From: Bacteroidales bacterium
GTDB taxonomy: Bacteria > Bacteroidota > Bacteroidia > Bacteroidales > GWA2-32-17
Length of the DNA: 38,142 nt
Assembly (NCBI GenBank): GCA_026417155.1
Contig: JAOADU010000033.1
Span: 64,871 to 103,012 of the forward strand
Direction of reading: 5' to 3'
Shown: in pieces, positions 30,080 through 38,142 of the stretch
Position numbering within the stretch: the first letter of the stretch is position 1
Layout: each line of letters starts with the position of its first letter
Position numbers and translations under genes: made by a program
Notes under the pieces: model-generated
The model's database searches: none
What the model was told of the DNA's origin: nothing
Seen by the model: the letters and a program-made list of their open reading frames with translations, nothing else

Positions 30080-31104
30080 TGAAAAAAGTAATTATTTTAT
30101 TTTCAGCAATTTGGGCAATACTAACTATTGCCCAAATCTATTTTATAAGAAGTTTAACTTTTAGTTCTCTTTCCAATTCTATAATTGATGCTATAGTATT
30201 TAATACGATATTCGCGGTAGTTTATTTCGGATTATGGCAATTGACTTTGATATACGACATCGCGGCAAAAAAATTTTTTCACTCAATTTTCAAGCTGTTT
30301 TTTGCTAATATCACACTACTTATCATTTGGGAAAGTCTTTCTTATACTATATTATATTCTTTATTCATAAATGATAAACCATACATTCAGTTTCTAAATA
30401 ATACTATCATTCATCGTTTCATTATTGGACTATTAATAAGCTTTGTTGTAATATACTTTTTTTATCTAATTCGTTTAATTGAATACAAAAACTGGCAAAT
30501 CCAACACAATGAGAGAATTTCGTCGCAATTGAAAAATGCACAAATAAAAGCTCTTTATGCACAAATTAATCCGCATTTCTTATTCAATAGTTTACATTCA
30601 CTCCAGAGTTTAATTTTAACCGATACGGAAAAAGCTTTATTAACAATTCAACATTTATCAGAATTATTACGTTATTCTTTAACCAAACAGGATATTTTTG
30701 TATCTTTTCACGATGAACTATCGCAAATACAGAAATATCTGTTTATTGAGAAAATCCGTTTTGGTCATCTCTTAAATATTAATATAAACGTAGATGAAGA
30801 AGCGTTATCTGCAAAACTTCCGAATATGTTACTTCAGCCATTAATAGAAAATGCTATAAAATTTGGTGTATATGATGCTACAGAAAAAGCAGAAATTAAT
30901 TTAAATGCCAAACTTATAAATAATGAACTTCGGATTACTTTAACCAACACTTACGACTCAAATTTTCCGATACAAAAAGGAACGGGTTTGGGATTAAAAA
31001 ATGTTAAAGAACGATTATTTACTATTTATTTTAGAAAAGATCTTCTTCAAATTCAAAGTAATAATAATATTTTTATTGTAGAATTACAGATTCCACAATT
31101 ATGA
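30079..31104 (+). CDS. LytS/YehU-type sensor histidine kinase
   Basis: TM segments plus IKALYAQINPHFLFNSLHSLQSLI and LLQPLIENAIKFGV, GTGLGLKNVKERL. Confidence 0.93.
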   Translation: MKKVIILFSAIWAILTIAQIYFIRSLTFSSLSNSIIDAIVFNTIFAVVYFGLWQLTLIYDIAAKKFFHSIFKLFFANITLLIIWESLSYTILYSLFINDKPYIQFLNNTIIHRFIIGLLISFVVIYFFYLIRLIEYKNWQIQHNERISSQLKNAQIKALYAQINPHFLFNSLHSLQSLILTDTEKALLTIQHLSELLRYSLTKQDIFVSFHDELSQIQKYLFIEKIRFGHLLNININVDEEALSAKLPNMLLQPLIENAIKFGVYDATEKAEINLNAKLINNELRITLTNTYDSNFPIQKGTGLGLKNVKERLFTIYFRKDLLQIQSNNNIFIVELQIPQL

Positions 31105-31850
31105 GTACAAAATATTCCATTGTAATTGTTGATGATGAACCCTTAGCTCGTGAATTAGTAAAAAATTATCTTTCACACAGAAATGATATTAATATTATTG
31201 CCGAATGCAGTAATGGATTCGAATGCATCAGCTTTTTAAATAAACACCGTACCGACATTTTACTATTAGATATTCAGATGCCTAAGATTAATGGTTTTGA
31301 ATTATTAGAAATATTAAATGAGCGTCCACATGTAATATTTAGTACAGCTTACGATGAATATGCCATTAAAGCTTTCGAAGAAAATGCCATCCATTATTTA
31401 TTAAAACCATATTCGAAAGAAAAATTGTTTGCTGCCATAGATCGTTGCATTGAACAAATTAACTTGAAAAATACATCAACTTTCCTACCCGATAAATTGA
31501 ATAAGACATATACAAACAATAAAAAGATAGAAAAAATAATTGTGCGGCATAATTCTAAAACTCAAATCATAAACATAGATGACATAATATATTTCGAATC
31601 GGCAGAAAATTATGTAAAAATAAGAACCCACCATGCTACATTTATTCAAGAAAAAACAATGAAATATTTTGAAGAAAATCTTCCCGAAGAAAAATTTATC
31701 CGACTACATCGTTCGTACATTGTTAATATCAATTATATAGTTAGCATCGAAGCATATACAAAAGATTCTTATATTGCAACATTAAAAAATAACGAAAAAA
31801 TAAAGGTTAGCCAAGAAGGATATAAAAAATTTCGTAATAAGTTTAAATAA
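31101..31850 (+). CDS. LytTR-family response regulator
   Basis: Receiver IVIVDDEPLARELVKNYL, LLLDIQMPKINGFELLE, TAYDEYAIKAFEENAIHYLLKPYS; LytTR domain IIYFESAENYVKIRTHHATFIQEKTMKYFEENLPEEKFIRLHRSYIVNINYI. Confidence 0.95.
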   Translation: MSTKYSIVIVDDEPLARELVKNYLSHRNDINIIAECSNGFECISFLNKHRTDILLLDIQMPKINGFELLEILNERPHVIFSTAYDEYAIKAFEENAIHYLLKPYSKEKLFAAIDRCIEQINLKNTSTFLPDKLNKTYTNNKKIEKIIVRHNSKTQIINIDDIIYFESAENYVKIRTHHATFIQEKTMKYFEENLPEEKFIRLHRSYIVNINYIVSIEAYTKDSYIATLKNNEKIKVSQEGYKKFRNKFK

Positions 31851-33687
31851 GCTTTTTTCTATCTAAAAAGTCTATTAACACCATCAAATTCCATAAGCGT
31901 CCATACAAATAATCGTCCCCTTGTTCGAATTTCTTTAACATGTTCTCAACAAAGCTATACTGTATGAATGGATACTTCTGCAAATTATGTTTCGACAACA
32001 AAAAATAAAGTTTATCTTTCCATTCATTTTTCATCCATTTATTTAACGGAATCGAAAAGCCCCATTTACGACGCATAAAATATTTACTAGGAATATATTG
32101 ATACAACAGCTGTTTTAAAATATATTTATCTATGTCATTTCTATGTTTGAGTTCTGGGGATAAATTAAAAGCAAATTGCACAATATTAAAATCAAGCAAA
32201 GGTGAGCGAACTTCTAATGAATATCTCATCGAAGCCCTATCAACTTTAACTAATAAATCGTCTTTTAAATAATAATTCAAATCGAACCAGGATTGTAGTT
32301 CTACTTTCGACAACATTCGTTCTGTCTGCTGAGGCATTCTAAAATAGAGTTCATGTGCAATTTCCTTATTTATCAATTGTTTTATTTCTTTGGTTGTAAA
32401 AAAATATTGCTCTTGTGAAAAAATGTGAGCTGGTATAAAATCATTTTCTGAGTAATCAAAAAGTTTCGATACTCTTTTAAATCTACTATTCCCCCTTTGT
32501 AAAATGTATCGTATGGGATGGTGCACTGTATGTATAATTGGATGATGAATTCGTTTTGTCCAACGATACGCTCCATAGCCCCAAAAAAGCTCATCGCCAC
32601 CATCGCCACTTAGCACTACTGTTACATCCTTTTTAGCTAATTTTGATACTAACATAGTTGGCAATGCCGACGAATCGGCAAAGGGCTCATCAAAAAGCTC
32701 TAAATATTGATCAATTAGCTGTATTGCTTCGTCAAAACGCAAAATATATTCGGTATGATCGGTTTTTAAATAATCGGCTATAGTCTTCGCAAATGGTGCT
32801 TCGTTATATTTTTGCTCCTCAAAACCTATTGTAAAAGTTTTTAAATTTCCTGTTAATTGTTGTGCTATTGCAGCAATTATCGAAGAATCAACACCACCAC
32901 TTAAAAACAGACCATAAGGGACATCGCTTATTAATCTGTATTTTACAGAATTAGTCAGCAAATGCCTCAATTGCTCTAAAGCTTCTTTCTCATCACTGAG
33001 ATATTCTTTCTTTATGTAATCTTCAATTTTCCAATACGTCTCAAATACCAGTGAATTATTGGAATATACACCAACATGTGCCGATGGAAATTTGTTTATT
33101 TCGTTGTATATAGTTAAAGGTTCAGGAATATAACCTAAATGCAAATAATAATGAATTGCTTTGTAATTTAAAGTTAAATTATGTGCAATTTCGGGAATAT
33201 TCAACAACGCTTTAATCTCTGATGCAAAAGCAAAAATATTTTTATTGTGATAATAGAATAAGGGCTTTTTGCCTATTCTATCACGAAAAAATGTAATTTT
33301 TTTCTCTATTCTGTCGTAAATAGCAACAGCAAACATTCCGTTAAACTCGCTTACTGCTTTATTGCCAAGTAATAAAAAAGATTTTAAAATAATTTCCGTA
33401 TCCGATTGGGTTTTAGCCTGAATATTATATTTTTTAGCAATCTCTTTAAAATTATATACCTCGCCATTATAAACAATAACATATCGTTTATCGTCTGAGA
33501 ACATGGGTTGATTGGCATCTGCTGTTAAATCAATAATACTTAATCGAGTATGTCCCAAATATACTGGACGCTCATAAAAAAAGTTTTGGCAATCGGGTCC
33601 TCGATGTATTAATGGTTTTAATACATTAGTGAAAGTTAAACTATCGTCATTGTTTTTATTTGAAAAATAACCAACAATTCCGCACAT
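31843..33687 (-). CDS. asnB: Asparagine synthase (glutamine-hydrolysing)
   Basis: N-terminal MCGIVGYFSNK (class II GATase Cys2), LIHRGPDCQ, LGHTRLSIIDL; SGGVDSSIIAAIA PPi-loop; VDRASMRYSLEVRSPLLD. Confidence 0.93.
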   Translation of the reverse strand: MCGIVGYFSNKNNDDSLTFTNVLKPLIHRGPDCQNFFYERPVYLGHTRLSIIDLTADANQPMFSDDKRYVIVYNGEVYNFKEIAKKYNIQAKTQSDTEIILKSFLLLGNKAVSEFNGMFAVAIYDRIEKKITFFRDRIGKKPLFYYHNKNIFAFASEIKALLNIPEIAHNLTLNYKAIHYYLHLGYIPEPLTIYNEINKFPSAHVGVYSNNSLVFETYWKIEDYIKKEYLSDEKEALEQLRHLLTNSVKYRLISDVPYGLFLSGGVDSSIIAAIAQQLTGNLKTFTIGFEEQKYNEAPFAKTIADYLKTDHTEYILRFDEAIQLIDQYLELFDEPFADSSALPTMLVSKLAKKDVTVVLSGDGGDELFWGYGAYRWTKRIHHPIIHTVHHPIRYILQRGNSRFKRVSKLFDYSENDFIPAHIFSQEQYFFTTKEIKQLINKEIAHELYFRMPQQTERMLSKVELQSWFDLNYYLKDDLLVKVDRASMRYSLEVRSPLLDFNIVQFAFNLSPELKHRNDIDKYILKQLLYQYIPSKYFMRRKWGFSIPLNKWMKNEWKDKLYFLLSKHNLQKYPFIQYSFVENMLKKFEQGDDYLYGRLWNLMVLIDFLDRKKLI

Positions 33688-33725
33688 GCATTTTTTTTCA
33701 AAGTTAATGAGAAATATAAGAAAAT

Positions 33726-33755
33726 TAAAAAGGGCTGATGAGATTCACCAGCCCT
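33726..33755 (-). terminator. Rho-independent terminator downstream of the EF-G-like gene
   Basis: Minus strand: AGGGCTGGTGA-ATC-TCATCAGCCCT followed by TTTTT. Confidence 0.85.
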
Positions 33756-33782
33756 AATGATTTAGAATGAAAATATAAATTA

Positions 33783-35942
33783 TTATTCTTCTTCTTTTTG
33801 TTGAGCTTCGTATTCTTTAAGCAGTTTTTCTTGTATTTCTGCAGGAACTTGGGCGTATTCAGCAAATTTCATAAAGTACATTGCCCTTCCGCTAGTAATT
33901 GAATTTAAGGTTGTTGAGTACTTGTTCATTTCAGCCAAAGGTACTTTTGCTTTTATCACTTCAAAGCCTTTTTCGCTCGACATGCCCATAACAATTGCAC
34001 GACGCGTTTGCAAATCGCTCATCACATCGCCCATTTTTTCGCTCGGCACCCATACTTCTACGTCGTAAATTGGCTCAAGAATACGTGGTCCTGCATTTTT
34101 AAATGCTTCTTTAAAAGCATTTCGGCCTGCCAAACGGAATGATATTTCATTCGAATCAACGGGGTGCATTTTTCCATCGTACACTGCTACACGTATATCG
34201 CGAGCATACGAACCGGTTAGAGGTCCTTCTTCCATTTTTTCCATAATTCCTTTAAGAATTGCTGGCATAAATCGTGCATCTATCGAACCACCTACAATAC
34301 AATTGTAATATACTAATTTGCCACCCCAAGGCAAATCGTATTCTTCTTTTCCGCGTATAGTAAGATTTATTTCCTTACCTGGGAATTTGAATTTTGTTGG
34401 ATCGGGTTTCCCTTCTTCGTATGGTTCAATCACTAAATGCACTTCGCCAAATTGCCCAGCCCCACCTGTTTGTTTCTTGTGACGATAATCGGCTTGTGCT
34501 GGCTTTGTAATAGTTTCGCGATAAGGAATTTTGGGTGCTAAAAATTCGGTAGGTATTTTGAAAATATTATCAAGATGCCATTTCAATATATTCAAATGAT
34601 ATTCGCCTTGACCTGAAACAATTATTTGTTTTAATTCTTTTGAGTATTCTACTAGTATTGTTGGATCTTCGTTGTGCATGCGATTTAATACTTCGCCCAA
34701 TTTTTCGTCGTCGCTCTCGTTTAATGCTTTAATAGCTGTTCGATAGCGAGGTTCGGGGAAAGCAATAGGTTCATAAATCCAATCTACAGTTGAAACGGTC
34801 AATGTGTGATTAAATTTTGTGTTTTTTAATTTAACTGTTGCACCTAAATCGCCAGCAACAATTTTTTCAATTTTGTTTCTGGTTTTGCCATTTACATAAA
34901 GCAATTGAGCTAAACGTTCTTTTGTTTGTGTATTATTATTTGTTAAGTCAATGCTTTCTGTTAATTCTCCCGTTATTACTTTAAAGAAATTAATTTCACC
35001 AATATGTTGCTCTGTAGAAGTTTTAAATACAAATAACGATGTTGGAGCATTGGCATCTATTTTAATTTCCTGACCTTCTTTTGTTTTAAATGGAGGTACT
35101 TCAGCAGGATTCGGCATTGAGAGTGTAACAAATTCTAATAATCTATCCATTCCAATATTTTTCTTTGCAGAAGTGCACAATATAGGGAAAAGAGTTCTAT
35201 TTAAAATTCCCAATTTCATTCCACGTGCAATTTCATCTTCCTCTAGAGTTCCATTTTCGAAAAACTTTTCCATTAAACTTTCATCATTTTCTGCTGCTGC
35301 TTCTATTAATGCATTGCGAAGTTCTTCGGCATGGGCTTTTAAATTTGCAGGTATTTCGCTTACAATTGCTTTGCCAGAATCATCTTTGTATTCCAGCATT
35401 TTCATTTTAATTACATCAATTATAGCATTAAAACCTGAGCCCGTTGAAACCGGAAATTGAATTGAAATAGCTTTGTTGCCTATGAATGATTTGATTGCTT
35501 CTAATGTCTGTTCGTAGTTTGCTTTTTCGTGATCGAGCTGATTAAGAACAATTGCAAATGGTTTTTGAAACCTTTCAATATAGCGCATTTGAATTTGCGT
35601 GCCAACTTCAATTCCTGTTTGTGCATTAATTAAAAAGAGCACCGCATCAGCAACCTTTAACGAAGAATATATAGCATTATTAAAATCATCAAAACCTGGA
35701 TTATCTAAAAGATTAATTTTATAATCGCGATATTCTGTTTGCATCAAGGATGAAAAGATTGAACAACCATTTTGTTGCTCAATTTCATAATAATCTGATA
35801 CCGTATTTTTTGTTGAAACATCGCCTTTTCTACTAATTACACCGGTAAGAAATAAAATAGATTCTACCAAACTTGTTTTACCACTTGATGAATTTCCTAA
35901 TAATGCTAAATTTCTGATTTGTTCGGTTTTGTACACTTTCAT
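33783..35942 (-). CDS. Elongation factor G paralog (EF-G-like / FusA2-type)
   Basis: Full EF-G domain organisation (YRHKKQTGGAGQFGEVHLVIEP, GSYARDIRVAVYDGKMHPVDSNEISFRLAGRNAFKEAF) but divergent G motifs: GNSSSGKTS, DNPGFDDF, NQLD. Confidence 0.92.
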   Translation of the reverse strand: MKVYKTEQIRNLALLGNSSSGKTSLVESILFLTGVISRKGDVSTKNTVSDYYEIEQQNGCSIFSSLMQTEYRDYKINLLDNPGFDDFNNAIYSSLKVADAVLFLINAQTGIEVGTQIQMRYIERFQKPFAIVLNQLDHEKANYEQTLEAIKSFIGNKAISIQFPVSTGSGFNAIIDVIKMKMLEYKDDSGKAIVSEIPANLKAHAEELRNALIEAAAENDESLMEKFFENGTLEEDEIARGMKLGILNRTLFPILCTSAKKNIGMDRLLEFVTLSMPNPAEVPPFKTKEGQEIKIDANAPTSLFVFKTSTEQHIGEINFFKVITGELTESIDLTNNNTQTKERLAQLLYVNGKTRNKIEKIVAGDLGATVKLKNTKFNHTLTVSTVDWIYEPIAFPEPRYRTAIKALNESDDEKLGEVLNRMHNEDPTILVEYSKELKQIIVSGQGEYHLNILKWHLDNIFKIPTEFLAPKIPYRETITKPAQADYRHKKQTGGAGQFGEVHLVIEPYEEGKPDPTKFKFPGKEINLTIRGKEEYDLPWGGKLVYYNCIVGGSIDARFMPAILKGIMEKMEEGPLTGSYARDIRVAVYDGKMHPVDSNEISFRLAGRNAFKEAFKNAGPRILEPIYDVEVWVPSEKMGDVMSDLQTRRAIVMGMSSEKGFEVIKAKVPLAEMNKYSTTLNSITSGRAMYFMKFAEYAQVPAEIQEKLLKEYEAQQKEEE

Positions 35943-36075
35943 TGTTTATAAGAATTTTATTGTTTTCGATTTTCCTTCAAAATGGGCACAAACATAGTTA
36001 GTTTTTTTCAATTTTACAAACCATTAACTATTAAGTAATAAAAAAACTTCCAACTTGAATTGGAAGTTTTAATTG

Positions 36076-36148
36076 TGATCCAGCTGGGATTCGAACCCAG
36101 GACCCCCGCCTTAAAAGGGCGATGCTCTACCTGCTGAGCTACTGAATC
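36076..36148 (-). tRNA. tRNA-Lys (anticodon TTT)
   Basis: Minus strand GATTCAGTAGCTCAGCAGGTAGAGCATCGCCCTTTTAAGGCGGGGGTCCTGGGTTCGAATCCCAGCTGGATCA; acceptor GATTCAG/CTGGATC, anticodon loop CTTTTAA, T-arm GGTTCGAATCC. Confidence 0.95.
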
Positions 36149-36285
36149 ATCCTCAATTTTTGAGAGTGCAAAAGTATAATCATAATTTTAAATTTCAAAA
36201 TCTTTTCTTTATTTTTTTTAAATTTTCTATCTTTTTACTGATTTTGTGATACTTACATATTTATAGGTTTAAATGAAAAAATTAG

Positions 36286-36293
36286 TACATTTG
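36286..36293 (+). promoter_or_regulatory. Bacteroidetes -7 element (TACATTTG) upstream of the SDR gene
   Basis: Matches TAnnTTTG 9 bp upstream of ATG 36303; no clear -33 TTG at canonical spacing. Confidence 0.35.
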
Positions 36294-36302
36294 TAAAAAA
36301 AA

Positions 36303-37112
36303 ATGTCTAAGCAAAAAGTTATCATCATTACAGGTGGATCGTCGGGAATAGGTAAAGCATTAGCTATAGAAGCTGCCAAAAGGAATTACACCGTAGTTAT
36401 CACAGGTCGAAATGAAGAAAGACTTAAAGAAGTATATCATAACATCGCTGCAATTCAACCTAATTGTCATTATGTATTGGCAGATGTTTCGAATGAAGAA
36501 AATTGTAAAAAAATTGTAGAAGATACCATAAAAAAGTTTGGGCAAATTGATATCCTTATCAATAATGCTGGAATTTCTATGCGAGCGCTTTTTAACGATC
36601 TAAAACTCGATGTTATTAAAAGTTTAATGGATACGAACTTTTGGGGTACAGTATATTGCACAAAATTTGCTTTGCCTTATATTATTCAACAAAAAGGAAG
36701 TATTGTGGCGATATCTTCTATTGCAGGCTTCACACCTTTGCCAGCAAGGACAGGTTATGCTGCATCAAAGTCGGCTATTCATGGCTTTTTAAACACACTA
36801 CGACTCGAATTAAAACCTTTTGACGTTCATGTTATGATTGCTGCACCAGGTTTTACAGAATCTAATATTCGATATACTGCATTAACTGCCAATGGAACAC
36901 CACAAGGAGAAAGCCCTCGTTCAGAAGAAAAAATGATGAAAGCAGATGAAGTTGCTTTTCGGGTTCTCAATGCTATTGAAAAAAGAAAAAGGCAACTAAT
37001 TCTCACAACACAGGGTAAGTTAACTGTTACATTATACAAATTTTTACCTAATTTTGTCGATAGTTTAATTTATAAACACATGAAAAAAGAACCAAACTCT
37101 CCATTAAAATAA
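36303..37112 (+). CDS. Short-chain dehydrogenase/reductase (SDR) family oxidoreductase
   Basis: IITGGSSGIGKALAIEAAKRN (TGxxxGIG), NNAGIS, YAASKSA (YxxxK). Confidence 0.93.
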   Translation: MSKQKVIIITGGSSGIGKALAIEAAKRNYTVVITGRNEERLKEVYHNIAAIQPNCHYVLADVSNEENCKKIVEDTIKKFGQIDILINNAGISMRALFNDLKLDVIKSLMDTNFWGTVYCTKFALPYIIQQKGSIVAISSIAGFTPLPARTGYAASKSAIHGFLNTLRLELKPFDVHVMIAAPGFTESNIRYTALTANGTPQGESPRSEEKMMKADEVAFRVLNAIEKRKRQLILTTQGKLTVTLYKFLPNFVDSLIYKHMKKEPNSPLK

Positions 37113-37139
37113 AATTTACTAACTTACATTGTTTTTTTG

Positions 37140-38123
37140 ATGTTTGCTACACTTTTCACATATCGCAAATTCTCTTTAAACATGATTTTTTTAGCATGTA
37201 TCCTGATTTTTTTATTTTTTCAGCCCATTAACAGTTATTGCCAAAAGCAAGGATACTTACGTATTTCGGGACAAGTAAAAAGTGGAAAAGATAAAATTGC
37301 AAACGCAACTATTAACTTATACGAAAATAACACAAAAATTAATTCTGTAACATCTAATGCTAATGGCGATTTTTCGTTTAATCTTGATTTTGATAAAACT
37401 TATATTATCGAAGTCTCTGCCAATAATTTTGCATCAAAAAAAGTATTGGTTGACACCAAAATACCTGAAAAAGATTTAATTTATAAATATACATTTACCG
37501 TAGATTTATTTGTTAAAATTGATGGCGTTGATTATTCTCTGCTAAATAAACCTGTAACAAAAATTGTTTACAACGATGAAGCCGATGCCTTTGATTATGA
37601 TATTCCATACACAGAAAGCATGAGAAAAGAAATTGATAAAATCATTACACAAATTGAAAATAATAAAAAACAAGCATACAATCAAATATTAGCAAAGGCT
37701 GATGAACATTTTAAAAGTCAACAATACGAAGATGCCATTGTATTATATGAAAAAGCAATAGATATCGATCCATTCAACGATTATCCTGACAAACAAATCA
37801 TGGAATGCGAAAAAATGATTGCTCAAGCTAAAAATAGAGAAACAAATTATCAAAAATATATTGCACAAGGCGATGCTTTATTTTCAAAACAAGATTATAC
37901 AAATGCAAAAACAGCTTATCAAAATGCTTTAAATTTAAAACCAACAGAGCAATATCCCAAAACCAAACTCGCCGAAATTGACAAACTACTCGCCGAAAAA
38001 GCTGCCAAAGAAAAAGCAGAAGCCGAAGCTAAACAAAAAGAAGAGCAATATAAGGCTGCTATCGCCAAAGCCGATGCCGCTTTCGCCAAACAAGCATTCG
38101 ACGAAGCCAAAGCGGCGTACAAC
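37140..38123 (+). CDS. Partial (3' truncated) CRD plus TPR-repeat protein
   Basis: Open frame from ATG 37140 with no stop to the contig end: signal/TM MFATLFTYRKFSLNMIFLACILIFLFFQPINSYCQ; CRD-like LRISGQVKSGKDKIANATINLYENN; TPR units and Lys/Ala/Glu-rich linkers. Truncated by adapter, so missing from the ORF track. Confidence 0.8.
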
Positions 38124-38142
38124 CTGTCTCTTATACACATCT
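38124..38142. other. Nextera/Tn5 mosaic-end sequencing adapter remnant
   Basis: CTGTCTCTTATACACATCT is an exact 19-nt match to the Tn5 mosaic-end complement used in Nextera libraries. Confidence 0.97.

Noticed and set aside
37919-38140. Minus-strand ORF MCIRDRLYAALASSNAC...
   Set aside because: Its start is translated from the Nextera adapter (ATGTGTATAAGAGACAG gives MCIRD), and the rest is antisense to the Lys/Ala-rich TPR CDS.
1-38142. CRISPR arrays, transposons, prophage, toxin-antitoxin or restriction systems
   Set aside because: No direct-repeat arrays, transposase, integrase, phage structural or defence-type proteins were recognised in any frame.

Overview
AT-rich Bacteroidota (Bacteroidales-like) chromosomal contig. 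It is mostly housekeeping genes but is enriched for the type IX secretion system (T9SS). Components in the window are a divergent porP/sprF-gldK // porU locus, two CRD-OmpA family proteins (one with a PorE-like TPR-PD40-CRD-OmpA architecture), and two large secreted proteins with C-terminal sorting domains. Other genes: deoxynucleoside kinase, UPF0316/DUF2179 protein, tryptophanase, GT4-like glycosyltransferase, an AraC-type regulator with an HMA-like N-terminus, mutS, tRNA-Leu(CAA), dCMP deaminase, S41 C-terminal protease, RlmD-like rRNA methyltransferase, queE, murF, a LiaF-like/LytS/LytTR operon, asparagine synthetase, a divergent EF-G paralog, tRNA-Lys(TTT), an SDR oxidoreductase and a TPR protein truncated at the contig end. 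I saw no CRISPR array, transposase, prophage or obvious defence system. The last 19 bases (38124-38142) are identical to the Nextera/Tn5 mosaic-end adapter and are not biological. The best candidates for new biology are an uncharacterised HExxH protein with a possible beta-barrel C-terminus (4816-6162), the split T9SS gene order, and an EF-G paralog with altered GTPase motifs.
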